64,000 nucleotides of DNA from Trichobilharzia szidati (lineage: Eukaryota > Platyhelminthes > Trematoda > Strigeidida > Schistosomatidae). The stretch lies in NCBI GenBank assembly GCA_944472155.2, contig OX235272.1, positions 78,994,020 through 79,058,019 on the forward strand. The letters are read 5' to 3'. Under the pieces are notes generated by a model. That model worked only from the letters and a program-made list of their open reading frames with translations, was not told where the DNA came from and did not search any database. Position 1 is the first letter of the stretch, and every line of letters begins with the position of its first letter. A program made the translations under genes and the position numbers. Of the stretch, positions 47,430-58,739 are shown piece by piece.

Positions 47430-50150
47430 CTCTTTTAAGGAGAAACTGTATCTTCAGTGGGACAGATACTAGATCAGTTCTAAGCAAACACTTAACACTA
47501 AGTACATTAGCTTCTATATGCAGACCGTCATTGATTATGACCACTGAAGCCTGGTGCACAAGTGATATCTCCAATGATAGCCTAAGGATTGATAAATACA
47601 ACCTTTTCCGAGGGGACAGACAGAGAGGTCGTGGGGGTGGAACACTGATTTACTGTGAACAATCCTTATGTGCAACCCAGTTCAGTAACCCAATTCTGTC
47701 ACAACTCAATGACTCCATCTGGGTTGAAATAAAAGTTTTCAGAAGTAAACCTATACTTGTGGGTTGTGTGTACCGACCCCCTTCATCCAACAGGGAATAT
47801 GATAATATGCTCAGCAATATTTTTTTAATGTTACAGCCAATCTTCCCCACAGTTATAAAATTATCGGAGGTGATTTCAACATGCCAGAAGTATCATGGTC
47901 TTCACTCCGAGGACCCAAAAGGTATGATAATCTTCTGAATTCCATCGTCACAGGAGGGTGGACATAACACATTAATTCACCCACTAGATCCGCAAATATC
48001 CTAGACCTTATTTTCACGAACAACATAAAACCATCTACAGTACATGTGGGACATGAATTTCCAGGTAGTGACCATAAAATAGTAGTGTGTTCTTTTGACA
48101 TCTTTCCTGAAACAAAACGCAGAGATGAAGCTGGCCAGACACCTATGAGATTGTACACACATGCTGACTGGGAATTGTATCAGCGCCTAATTAGATATTC
48201 TAATTGGGACTCGTACTTTTCGAACGAGTCCTTAGAGGTAATTCTTAACAACTTTTATCAGAATATCAACTCAATTCATGACGTCATTGCATCTGAGAAG
48301 ATTCTTAGCTTCAGATTCCCCCAAAGCGATTATATTCCGACATCGTTTGGGAGAAGTCTACGAAAGCACTCAAGAAAATACTACAGATATCATGACTTGT
48401 CATCACTAATTGCTATTAAGTCCCTTCTCAATAGAATTGAAGAGTTGAGAAATATAGGCCTCAGAAACAAAGAAATGCGAGCCATTCAGGCACCGTATAA
48501 CTCAGGGGAAATAGCCAAACTTTTCAAAAGTAGGTTGACGAACTCCAAAACAGATTATCCTAAAATATTATACTTAGACGGGATTGCTTACGAAAATCCT
48601 GAGGTGATGTGTGAACTGTTTAGCAAGCACTTCGCCAGATTATACACCTTAGAGAACGATGAGGTCGTGGATTTCCTACGTAAAACAGACGAATGTTTAA
48701 GTGACATACTTTTCACCACACACGCAATCGATAAAGCTGTCCCCAATCTTAAGCTTAGTAACACTATTGGTCCACATGGTATATCTTCCATTCTGCTGAA
48801 AAACGGTGGTACTGACATGAATTTACTCCTGCTGAAGTTATACTCAATTTCACTAAGCGATGGGACATACCCTACCTTCTGGAAGAAGTCTTATATTGTA
48901 CCTATCCATAAATGCGGGCCTATAGCTGATATCAACAACTACCGCCCCATCAACATCACGTCTGTAGTTTCACGTGTAATGGAAAAGATAGTAAAGACTC
49001 AAATCATTCAGTACTTGCTGTCAAATGACCTACTATCCCCATCCCAATACGGTTTCTTAAGTAGAAGGTCGTGCATTACTTGCCACTTAGATTATTTTGA
49101 CCACATTACACAATGCATTGATAATGGGCATTCGGTAACAACATTATTTCTCGACACCTTATTTCTCGACGTTAGTAAGGCCTTCGATAAAGTCCCACAT
49201 ATCAGACTCATAACAAAACTCCAATCCTACGGAATAACCGGAAAACTTCTCAAATGGATAAATTCTTTTCTCACAGAAAGAGAGCAATTAGTCAAAATCA
49301 ACCACCAGCTGTCTTCATCAAAGCCGATAACTAGTGGTGTAATACAGGGTAGCGTTCTTGGCCCTATTCTATTCCTCTTATTTATAAATGATCAAGTATG
49401 GCAAGCCATACCTCTTTGTAGATGATCTCAAGATAGTATATGATTACGGGTACGATGATAAGAGCGTCGAAAGCAAAATCCAACATGACTTAAACAATCT
49501 AGGCGATTGGAGCAAAAAGTGGCAACTGACTTTCAAACCAGACAAGTGCGGTATAGCCCACCTGGGACGCTGGAAACCGAGAATGTGCCTATATATGTAC
49601 GGTAAGCTCCTCTTGAAACTGAACACTGTCACAGATCTCGGGATAACATACTCAGATCTAACCTTTTCCGATCATGCAAATAAGGTCGTATCCGACTGTA
49701 AACGACTTATTGGCTTTGTGCTGCGTAACTTCTACACCCAAGAAGCAAGATTACCTATATATAGAACGTGTATCCGCCCCAAACTTGAATATTGTGCTCT
49801 CCTGTATAGTAACCTAAGGTCTGCAGACCGAAAAAAATCGAAAGTGTTCAGAGATTCCTAACGAAACGCATAATAAGGTTTGACCAACCAGTGGAATATG
49901 TTGACAGGTGTATGCGTCTGAATTTAGAACCTCTGTGGTTAAGGAGAGTGAAATGCAACTTATTTCTACTATTCAAAGTCATAAGAAAACACTGTTATAG
50001 TAACTCATCCATAACGTGGACAGATAATGAATCATATCAGCTGCGAAACCACAACTACCTTGTCAAGGTGGCTACCCACAGAAAATCGGGCGTTGATAAG
50101 GCATATCCCCTGTTTGAAGTGGCGCCTCCAGCTTTACCTTGAGGACATTT
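47430..50150 (+). mobile_element. CR1/jockey-like LINE, endonuclease plus RT, frameshifted
   Basis: Encodes the end of an AP-type endonuclease (LFRGDRQRGRGGGTLIYCEQ, VGCVYRPPSSNREYD, IIGGDFNMPEVSW, GSDHKIVVCSFD) and an RT: SYIVPIHKCGPIADINNYRP, LDVSKAFDKVPH (motif A), SGVIQGSVLGPILFLLFIND, PYLFVDDLKIVYDY (motif C), DLGITYSDL, LEYCALLYSNLR and the tail EPLWLRRVKCNLFLLFKVIR. The longest frame is 459 codons. Defects: a frameshift near 47870, a stop near 47967, a short duplication (LFLDT-LFLDV) before motif A, a frameshift/deletion at about 49390 just before motif C, and another at 49860. Confidence 0.9.
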
Positions 50151-50817
50151 GCGCGGTCCAGTTGATTTCAGTTTGGCTGATTAGTTGGGTGGCAATAAAC
50201 GTTATAGTGATATATTATCGCGGAATGTATGGGTTATCGTGTTCACGCGTATAGAGGCGTTATAAGCGTTTACTTTTGTGAAAGTAGATAATATATAACT
50301 GGTTTCAGGCTTATATAACCGAAAAAGCAACATTTTCCGGTATTTTGTTCGTATTAATGGAAGAACCTGTCATGATATCGCAGAGTATGTATTACTTCAA
50401 TACCTCATCATATATAAGAAATTTAGCAAAAAAAGACTATTCTTCGCGTTTTAGAGCCTTAATGGTCTATTATTTGCTAGGTTTTTGAGGAAATATAGGT
50501 TGAAAATTAGGTGTATACAATGGTTGTTTTCATAGCAGTTATTCTATGATAAGGAGACATTTGAAGGAGAACTAGCCCACAGACACAAGTGAAATATACG
50601 TTTTGAGGATACCAAACACTTTTTTATCATCATCCGTGATGATTGAAATATTCCATAACACATCGAAGAGAGTATGCGATGAATGAGGCAATTTGCTGAA
50701 TTTCCTGGTGATTTTATCCATTTCTCTGAAGTTCCTATTTTAAATGGCTCAGTTGAAGATGTGATACTAGTTTAATTTACATTGTCACATAGAAATTCGG
50801 GAGACCGTAATTGCTGA

Positions 50818-51264
50818 GTGCATTACATTGCATCAGATTATCTCGATATCATTGTGCATTTGTGCCAGAAGAATAGTATACATGGTGCTTCTACAATGCC
50901 AGACTGCTTCAAATTCGAATCACCTTTCTGTAGAATAGTAGCTCGCAGGTATGTCCTACAACTACTAAACGTGTTACTTCAGTTATATCAGTCTTACGAA
51001 TTTTTCATGTTCACATCACTAACATATTCTGAGATGCTGAATGAATTACTTGTGACTATGAATGACATGGAAGGTGTACTTATGGCTCATGTTTCAAAAG
51101 CATTTACTATGAAACAAGTTATCTGTAGGGATTTTGTGACCATGGATCATTTTGCATATACACCCTGGTGCATGGATGGTTGTGGACCATTTTGTGGGAT
51201 GTTATCACGTATTCACTATAACGCAGAATTACGCGAAATGCAGACAGACAGTTGCAACATTTAG
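50818..51264 (+). CDS. Unrecognised 148-codon ORF
   Basis: Open frame with segments LDIIVHLCQKNSIHGASTMP, NELLVTMNDMEGVLMAHVSK and TMDHFAYTPWCMDGCGPFCG. It lies between a LINE end and the two SWIM-family copies. It may be part of that element or chance; no domain is recognised and no splice structure was deduced. Confidence 0.25.
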   Translation: MHYIASDYLDIIVHLCQKNSIHGASTMPDCFKFESPFCRIVARRYVLQLLNVLLQLYQSYEFFMFTSLTYSEMLNELLVTMNDMEGVLMAHVSKAFTMKQVICRDFVTMDHFAYTPWCMDGCGPFCGMLSRIHYNAELREMQTDSCNI

Positions 51265-51365
51265 ACCTTAAACATACATATTATCATAATACAATTCCTC
51301 TTACGACTTGTTTCGCAATTTCAGGCCAGCTTTTCCACGGTTCACGCCAAAAGTGCATTTAAAAT

Positions 51366-52000
51366 AAACGTAAGCGTACTTATATCTGTCGTCCCCTGTT
51401 GTTTTGCTTTGAATATGCACATAGTGAGTGCAGGACAACTACATTGTTAGCATTAAATGACTTCCTCACTTGTTGAAATTCTCCTAAGGAATTCTCAAAT
51501 TCCTCCCAACTAAAGAAACGCCTTCCCAGCATAATTTCATCGAAAATTCCACTGACGTCAGCAGTACTTTCACCCGCATTGCCTACCTGCAATAAACTAA
51601 AAAGGCGTTGTCAATTAGCATCCATCTGTGTCGCAATATCCATCAATAAAATGCTACATGTATAACCTAAAATCGAGAAAAGCCCTCGAACTCACGGATT
51701 CCTTGACATCGCCAGCAACCGATAGGCCAACAAACAGAATGTATGATAAACCAAGCCTGGTACATCCACAAAATAAGTAAAATAAAACGTCAGAATACCA
51801 ATATTTTACATTTATACTCATCAAACATGCTTGCAAACAACGCATGCCGCAACCACGAAAACCTGCACACGGCATGACCTACCGAGGACAAATTTAAGTC
51901 AAACTCTCCGCCACTGTACTAGCCAATCAAAGCTGAGAAAGCCCTTAAGCGCGTAAGATATAACACTCTATAACGTATATTCTCACTCGTGCACCTAAAA
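51366..52000 (-). pseudogene. SWIM/MULE-like family, 5' exons, minus copy
   Basis: The right part (about 51880-52000) is the shared 5' block: GATTGGCTAGTACAGTGGCG and AATTTGTCCTCGGTAGG on minus. After an intron with acceptor TTTATTGCAG (near 51589) an exon reads STADVSGIFDEIMLGRRFFS, WEEFENSLGEFQQV, RKSFNANNVVVLHSLCAYS. It matches the plus copy (SVDIKNLFDGIMFSHRYTSW). Downstream exons were not found on this strand. Confidence 0.55.
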
Positions 52001-52252
52001 TCCTCCTGTTTGTGGCGTCTCAATGATTTCTGTAGAGCTTCGTTTTATCACTCGTGTCCATATTTGTCGTTCACGAGTGTTTCAGTAAATGTTTATGGCT
52101 ATAATCAGGAACTTTCCAAAACGGTAACTGTGGTAAGGAATTTATATTTTTTTCCGCTATAGTTTCCAAGTCAGTGTCCCTTTTAAGCTGCTTACTGTAC
52201 TCTGTTGGCTATTCATGAATTTTTTATTGACAAGCTTCTGTTTTCATTTACA

Positions 52253-53463
52253 GTGGTACCGAATGGACGCATTGGCACTTGGAGACAATGGCGACCAACC
52301 TGCCCTTCCTATATCAGTGGATATCAAAAACCTTTTTGACGGAATTATGTTTAGTCACCGGTATACCAGTTGGGTTCAAGTAGAAGATGCTCTAAGTCAG
52401 CTGGAATCAGTAATATATGTATATATGTATGACAGAGTATTCCTAGGCAACTCATACACATTATGTAATCAAAAAGTGCATACGGGACCATGAATCTCAG
52501 GATTAGAAGTACAAATTAGTAGTCTTTCGTTGTACATATAGCATGAAGCGAAAAACTAGAGGTTCAGGTTTACGCGTCAAACCGTAAGAATTCTATTATT
52601 TATTTACGCAGTGCAAAATACACCGGTTGCCAATCTGGCTTTCGTATACGCTACAAGGAGGACGAGTTTATCATTTCTTCCGCGAAAACAGTTCACAATC
52701 ACAGATGTGAAAAAAGTCTTATGATAGGTGATCCACATTTTAGACGCCTGTCCGGGGATGAAAACGAGAATATTGCACCAGTTGTGAAGACTACATCTGA
52801 GGTTGCTGATGTTTTGGAATATGCTGAAGAGAATTTTAATAAAGTTTTGACGAGCACAGATGTGTATAATTTACGTAAGGATGTGAGACCAGGTAATTGA
52901 AGTAGTTTAAAGTTATTTTTGAAGCCATGCCTTTGAGATCAGATGTTATGCGCATAATAAGGCAAAGTGGTCAGGTGGTTGAATACTTGGATTCGAATAC
53001 GGGGATAACCAGCAGAATTTGCTTCGCCCTGGAATCACAGGTTCAGTTATATCGGAAATATGGAGAGGTGGTGACGGCATATACCTGCACCAAGTGGATT
53101 ATACCAATTCTACTTGTACCTGCAGAATATTTAGGGCACAAAGAATACCTTGCCGGCATATGCTGCTATGTCACACTCAAATTCCTCAGTTTACAGGTAA
53201 ATCAAACTCTTAGTAATATTTAAATTAATATTTTTAGTTGACAAAGTAATTCGCCTGTGTCGCAGATGGTTTTGGCAGGATCCGTTGCTACCAAGTAGTG
53301 TGCCGTGTGAAGGTTCAGTGAAGAAACCCTGCATGGAGATACTGCAACTTCCCAGGCAATTGAACAGAAGCTTCGCAGTTATGCAGGATAATTATAGTAA
53401 TGAATATACTATTAGTGCACTGCGAGCAACTCTGAATTACTTTGAAAACTTTCTTGTATAATA
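52253..53463 (+). CDS. SWIM zinc-finger protein, MULE/FAR1-like, no DDE core
   Basis: Four probable exons. (1) 52253-~52428 after acceptor TTTCATTTACAG: MDALALGDNGDQPALPISVD, FDGIMFSHRYTSWVQVEDAL. (2) 52612-52892: AKYTGCQSGFRIRYKEDEF, ISSAKTVHNHRCEKSLMIGD, with an HNHxC zinc-ligand pattern as in FAR1/FLYWCH-type DNA-binding domains. (3) ~52927-53200: a SWIM finger TCTCRIFRAQRIPCRHMLLC (CxC...CxH). (4) ~53267-53463: RWFWQDPLLPSS to the end, ALRATLNYFENFLV-stop. Exon 3 needs a frame change near 53020, so the copy may be broken. Mutator transposases place a DDE nuclease between these domains; here there is only a short gap. Either a domesticated or a collapsed transposase. Confidence 0.55.
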
Positions 53464-53759
53464 ATGGAAGATGTACATAAATTTTGTGTCAATAAATGCA
53501 AATATACCCTAACTTCTAAGCTGCATACGCCTTATGTTTTACCGTTTCATGTGACAGAAGTCTAATAGTCATTTGCGAATATAGTAGAAAGCATTTTCTA
53601 GAGAGCAAGTAAAAGTGAGTACTAGGCGGAATCTCCAGTACTTAGTATGAGAAGTAAGGTGAACGTTTTTTTCTTGTAAGTACGCAATGAAAAGATAATG
53701 ACGAGTTTTTGTAACTATTTCGATTTTTTTTATTTCGATTTACAGCTTTATTCCACACC

Positions 53760-53915
53760 GTATTTTCAGTACAAGTATGGAATTTTCAGCATGGATATCG
53801 GTAGCCCAAATTCAGGCTGACCATAGATATCGGGTGTGCGCCGGCAGGGGATCGAACCCCGGACCATGTGCATGGTCAGCGAGAGTCCTAACCACTGTGC
53901 CACCGACGCATTGTA
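53760..53915 (-). mobile_element. SINE family D head, atypical body
   Basis: The complement has GCGTCGGTGGCACAGTGGTT, CTCGCTGACCATGC, GGGGTTCGATCCCCTGCCGG. The sequence after the head is not the usual family D body and has no LINE-type tail, so it may be a sister subfamily. Confidence 0.65.
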
Positions 53916-54177
53916 TTTACTATGTAGGTAATGTTATTACAGGGATACGTTGCTATAACGTGTCTAGTCTGGCGTATCGCCGCATGAGTAACACCAATTG
54001 TAGCGTTTTCCAGTCAGTAAAATTTAGACTTTTCGTACGTCAAACTTCGCGGAAGGTAGATGAAATTAAAGACTGCTTCCAGAAGATCCGTACAACGGCA
54101 CCTTAGGCAATGTCTACAAAGACAAAAATAAGATAATTAGAAGACACGTTAAAATGCATAGGTAAATAAGTCAAGTA

Positions 54178-54215
54178 CTGTTTTGGAATAAGAGAGATTA
54201 CTAGTATTATTACAA
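54178..54215 (+). repeat. Retroposon 3' tail with ATT run
   Basis: TACTGTTTTGGAATAAGAGA followed by TATTATTAC matches the tail of the palindromic element at 7345-7375. Confidence 0.5.
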
Positions 54216-54247
54216 GGTCTTCAACTCATTTCATTTCTTTCGACTGC

Positions 54248-54345
54248 NNNNNNNNNNNNNNNNNNNNNNNNNNNNNNNNNNNNNNNNNNNNNNNNNNNNN
54301 NNNNNNNNNNNNNNNNNNNNNNNNNNNNNNNNNNNNNNNNNNNNN
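54248..54345. other. Assembly gap (98 N)
   Basis: A run of N. Flanks do not obviously overlap, so missing sequence is of unknown content. Confidence 0.99.
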
Positions 54346-54719
54346 AACACTCGGCTATCGTAGCTTTGGTTGACTCCAGAAGAAGTGGTGCTGGGATTAA
54401 TTATACGTTGTTTGTAGTATGCGGTGTGTTAAGACTTTGTTACTACTGTGAGTGGAGTTGATCCTTTCACCAGTTAGTCCTCCGGTATCGTTGTCAAAAG
54501 AAAAGAGATAATAATAACAGATGTAATTAGTGTAGGTTATTCAAACTAAAAGACAGAAAAAGAAATAAAGAAAACGTAAAAGCAGGCAGCCAATTAAATT
54601 TGAAGTTGATATATACATATTTATGTCAATAATAATAAGTGTGTAAGTGTAGTAGTTGGAGTAGTCAGGAGAGTAATACGGGAAAGAATGTAAAGAAGTA
54701 AAACGACGAATTTAGTTGT

Positions 54720-55060
54720 CTACCCATGAATGGTGTATGGGATTTTAAGAGGATAGGCCATTTGGATGCAGCCCTTGTGTTGCTGCATTATTGTCCAGTC
54801 TCCGCTTAAAGGTGCCGTAGCTACATCTACCAGTAAGGAGTTACAGGGACGGTAAACCCTCAGTGAAAAGAAGTGAGGGCGCACCCGAGTCCTTGCCATG
54901 TGGTGAGCTATCCTCCTGAGATTTCCACGAGGAAGTCAATACATACTCAACTGAAAGGGTTTTTCCAAACAGTAGGCGAAACCTTCCTGTCATACCATCT
55001 GGTTGTAGACTGCTGCTTGAAAGCATCTGAAATAACACAGCTTAATTACCACATATAGCC
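54720..55060 (-). mobile_element. Degenerate coding-like repeat
   Basis: The complement reads MLSSSSLQPDGMTGRFRLLF, GKTLSVEYVLTSSWKSQEDS, SPHGKDSGAPSLLFTEGLPS, protein-like with no recognised domain. Probably a retroelement remnant. Confidence 0.35.
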
Positions 55061-55489
55061 GGTTACTAAGATGTAGGGGTATCCAAAGTTTTCAATCTAT
55101 CTTTCAACAAAGGAGTAGTTTCTCTCACTTAAACTGTAGGTCAACTCACGCAGTTAAAAATATAGATGCATCTATTCGGTACTGCCAGGTTTCTTACAAG
55201 ATAGGTGTGGATGTGATCGAGAGAAGTATCTGCGGCTAGGGAGATTTCTAAAAGACATCTCGCATACTTTTTATCCTTGCACTTTCTGCAAACCATAGGA
55301 CCACTGCTTAACATCTTACTAATATTATACCAAAAAATCTCAAAGCAACTAATTTGTAAAATGATCTATCGCTGTGAGTATTTTGGTGACTACATAATGT
55401 AGGTTCGTCACAAATGATTATTTCTCTATTTCTGGTCCCATTTGTGCCAGGTATAGTGAAATCAACTCGTGACTCACCTCGGTGATGAA

Positions 55490-55692
55490 GAACTGTTATT
55501 AAGTTACTGTATATAAGCTCGGATTTTGCAAATTCTGGTTTAATACGGCTTTGATAAAGCTATTAGCACCAAATAGAAAAATGTTTGTAAAAATAGCATC
55601 GTTTTGTTTTTTCATGTATTGGGAATTGAGCTTTCTCTAATATATACTCAGCGCCCAACTGTTTGTCAAACTGTCAAACGTGAACTTGTTTT

Positions 55693-55728
<36 letters not shown>
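55490..55728 (+). repeat. PLE pseudo-LTR fragment and (TA)n tract
   Basis: 55500-55640 matches 20470-20600 (TTTGATAAAGCTATTAGCA). A (AT)n microsatellite follows at 55694-55728. Confidence 0.6.
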
Positions 55729-55731
<3 letters not shown>

Positions 55732-56109
55732 AAGTCGCATACTTCTGTGGAATTATTTCACCCACTATAGCGTCCTTTAGAACCCGTTTCCCTAATGAAC
55801 CTAAATAGCTGAAACCATTCATACTGTTGTTCGCGGTTGTTAGAAAGACTTAATCAACTTACTTTAAGGCAGCTCTCTATTCTCCTCAACTTCAGAGCCT
55901 GACGAGATCAGTCTGCTTGCATCACCTGTCTGTCTGTCTGTTTTCGACATAGAACTTTGCACTGATGTGCGGCAGTTCAAGTCGCCACACTCCATGTAGC
56001 ACACAAAGGAAGAGAAGAAAGTAGGAGAAATGCATAATATAGACAGTAAACAGAGGTGTGAGACAAAGAAGTAGTAATAACGAAGAACAATATAGTTTCA
56101 TCGGAAATC

Positions 56110-56462
56110 ATAAGTCACAAGGAGTGGATGCATCTGCGCCACTGAGAACGATTTTGAGCCATGTCACCAATTGTTTCCAACCATTGGTTTTTACCGTCCC
56201 GAGGACCCCAACCAGGAAGTCTACATCTCCCTACGTGACTTAGACTAACTGTTGTGGATTTCATTGACTGGTGCCAAGTTTTCTTTTGACCGCCGCTAGC
56301 TCTTTTCCAGCCTGGCCCTATATCAGCTGACATTGCCCGTCGAGGAAGGCGATGACTAGGCATACGTAACACATGTCCCAACCATCTCAGTCGATGTAAT
56401 TTCACAGTCTCATCGATTGATTTCCCCTCCTTACCTAGCACTCGACGCCTAACCTCAATATT
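56110..56462 (-). mobile_element. SR2-like LINE C-terminal fragment
   Basis: The frame reads VKLHRLRWLGHVLRMPSHRL, PRRAMSADIGPGWKRASGGQ, KKTWHQSMKSTTVSLSHVGR, CRLPGWGPRDGKNQWLETIG and AQNRSQWRRCIHSL. This is the RT C-terminal region of RTE-type elements abundant in schistosomes; only this tail is present. Confidence 0.8.
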
Positions 56463-56789
56463 GCATCACCTAATTAAAATGGAGTTGGAGAAACCCTTTG
56501 ACTTCATGTCACACTGTCTTCACCGCCTTCTACAATAGATTTGATATGGTCTAAGGTTTCCTCAGGGCGAGAATTGCTGTTATACTCATATATGTGTTTA
56601 GCTACGTCCTCCCTAAATACAGACCACATGTTCTCATCCTAAGGTTAAGCACGTAAAGACGTTTCTTATTTATATTTAAAATTAGTACTGCCTAAAAATA
56701 TATAGTCATTTTAATTTAATTGAAAGAGATAATCACTGTTACCAATTCGTAAACAATAGGTTAAACAGAAAATATTTGTGTGCGTTTGC

Positions 56790-57222
56790 AGGTATGTGGA
56801 TAGTTTCTATTTCAGGGGCTTATCACGCTGTGAAAATTAGTTTCTCCGTGGATTACTTGAAAGGAAAAAATATTAAAGTTTCGTCACTACAGATTTCAGT
56901 CGGCAACTGTTCAAGGCCGGCCACATACACCCTGTCTAGAGATAAAGTTTTCAGAATTTCACCTGTACAAAATACCTCAGAACCGTTTACAGACCGCCTT
57001 AGGGTAATTCGGAGCATACAGTTTCTTAGGTCTAACTTTTCAAACCCATACTCTCTAGAACGGAGGGTCAATGTAGTTGGTGTGCTTGTCGTCCCAGTGA
57101 AACACCCTAGTGCTGGTACACTCTTGTCTATCGATAGTGCCACCACCATAGTGTTAGCAACTCACCCTGTTGTGATAGCTGGTCTCTATGTAGCAACTAT
57201 TCTACCAACCCTTCTGGCATAG
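56790..57222. other. Overlapping ORFs on both strands, unrecognised
   Basis: Plus: a 148-codon frame (SFSVDYLKGKNIKVSSLQIS to ATHPVVIAGLYVATILPTLL). Minus: a frame with GSEVFCTGEILKTLSLDRVY and VAGLEQLPTEICSDETLIFF. The minus reading looks more like a globular protein and may be the real coding strand of an old element. No family assigned. Confidence 0.3.
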
Positions 57223-57439
57223 TAAGACCTTCATAAATATTTGTTCCTGCCGAAATAGTTCGTTAGGTCACCTCATTTAGAAGCAGTTTTTGATCGCGAC
57301 GTAAAGGACAACGTTTACGGACTATTCTCAGTGTAGGCTACTTGTCATACCTGCTGGAAAATAAACCTGGTTTGTATCGATGGTCTAATAGATTAAAGTG
57401 AGTGACGGTAAATCTCTAGAAATGTACAATCAAATGATT

Positions 57440-57600
57440 AATATACGATTATGACTGGACATTAGTAACTAGTGTAATGTGTCTAGTCCTTTCTCTGGTG
57501 CAGACTGAATTCTACCAGTCGGGTTTGCAGATACGCCCTACCAACTAGCACGAAACCTAGGTCCAAGGCTTCCTTCCGATCGCCTCCAACCATCTAATAT
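57440..57600. mobile_element. SINE family C fragment
   Basis: ACTAGCACGAAACCTAGGTC followed by AAGGCTTCC and GCCTCCAACCATCTAAT is the family C arm on plus. It is joined to an inverted trailing segment (GTGTCTAGTCCTTTCTCTGG). GAAAC and the GTC triplet remain, but the CTGANGA half is deleted. Confidence 0.65.
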
Positions 57601-57939
57601 ACGATTATTTTTTATACAGACACGTTAATCTGAGAGTATTACAGTTGACATTCAATTTTATTTCGTTCCAAGGTAGTCGAAAAAATTAAACCTGTCAAAT
57701 GATCCTATCTAGTATATAGAATTGAAGGTTTTTAAACTTGTGCTGTCGTACTATTTAATGTGATCACAAAAGCCTCACCATTAAGTTATGAAGCTCACAG
57801 AAGATAACAATTAAAATCATTTTCTGCCTACTATAAATACACAAATTTAAGATATAAAGTAATCATGTGTTTTTACCTTTTTGCTTTATTACAGTTACAA
57901 TCTGGTAGTTCTTTCTCAAAGTTTCCAAGTACATTACAA

Positions 57940-58650
57940 ATGCTGAAGACTGGATTAAGTCAACTAAACTATGCTGTATCTTCTCGTCTTGTTAAAAGTC
58001 GAAAACTAAGCAAATTTACTCGACTTCCTTTAACATGGTCTAGTTCAGAAGTTATATGTATGTCAAAGATACTATTTCTTTTTTATATAGTCTTTTACAT
58101 ATAGATAGAGAAAATCAAGTTCCAAAAACTACAGAAATTTTAATTGTCGGTGGTGGTATTATTGGATGGGCGACAGCTTTTTGGATTCGTCAAAGCTCAA
58201 AACATTCTGTTACTGTTGTTGAAAAAGATTCTACGCTTGCCAATTCAGCTACACTTCTTGGCCTAGGGTCTATACGACAACAATTCTCAGAACCAGAGAA
58301 TATACAAATGTCATTGTTTTCAAGTCATTTCCTGAGAAATTTCAAAGAACACTTAGCAGTTGAAGGTTTGAAATAGGAGATATAGTAAATTCTTTAGTTT
58401 AGATCATTCATATAATATAGATATTGATTTCAATCCACAAGGTTGTTTAATGCTGGCAGATGCTAAAAATGCTGATTCAATGAAAGAGAATCACTTATTA
58501 CAATTGTATGTCTTTATATTTATTAATTGTTTTTATTCTATGATGTATATTATAGAGATTTAGGAGCAAGAGTTGAACTGTTAAGCAAACAAGACATCTC
58601 TACACGTTGGCCTTGGATAAACACAGAAGATATTGAAATAGGCTGTTATG
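57940..58650 (+). CDS. FOXRED1: FOXRED1-like FAD-dependent oxidoreductase, first four exons
   Basis: Exons 57940-58057, 58105-58365, 58403-58505, 58556-58650 join without a stop into about 192 residues. The start MLKTGLSQLNYAVSSRLVKS is basic and Ser-rich, suiting a mitochondrial import signal. The FAD dinucleotide-binding strand reads EILIVGGGIIGWATAFWI, with the acidic end VTVVEKDST. Family landmarks follow: LGLGSIRQQFSEPENIQMSL, FNPQGCLMLADAKN and RWPWINTEDIEIGCYG. In other animals this protein is a DAO-fold oxidoreductase needed for mitochondrial complex I assembly, about 480 residues long, so some 60% lies beyond 58650. Introns are 47, 37 and 50 bp, then more than 5 kb. The phases add up exactly. 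An upstream ATG at 57865 is also in frame but is less likely as the start. Confidence 0.88.
58058..58104 (+). other. 47-bp intron of the FOXRED1-like gene
   Basis: GTATGTC...ACATATAG. Using the earlier TATATAG at 58084-58090 would give an immediate stop (TAG), so the second AG is chosen. Confidence 0.75.
58366..58402 (+). other. 37-bp intron of the FOXRED1-like gene
   Basis: GTTTGAAATAGG...TTTAG. It removes three in-frame stops and joins VE to DHSYNIDIDF in frame. A nearer AG (58397) would leave a TAG. Such minute 5' introns are typical of schistosome genes. Confidence 0.75.
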
Positions 58651-58739
58651 GTTAGTCTTTCTTGAGAGTTTCCTATGGTTTATTTACCAAATGAATTGCT
58701 TAAAAGTGTATAGTAGGTTCCATTATAGATAAGATTTCT

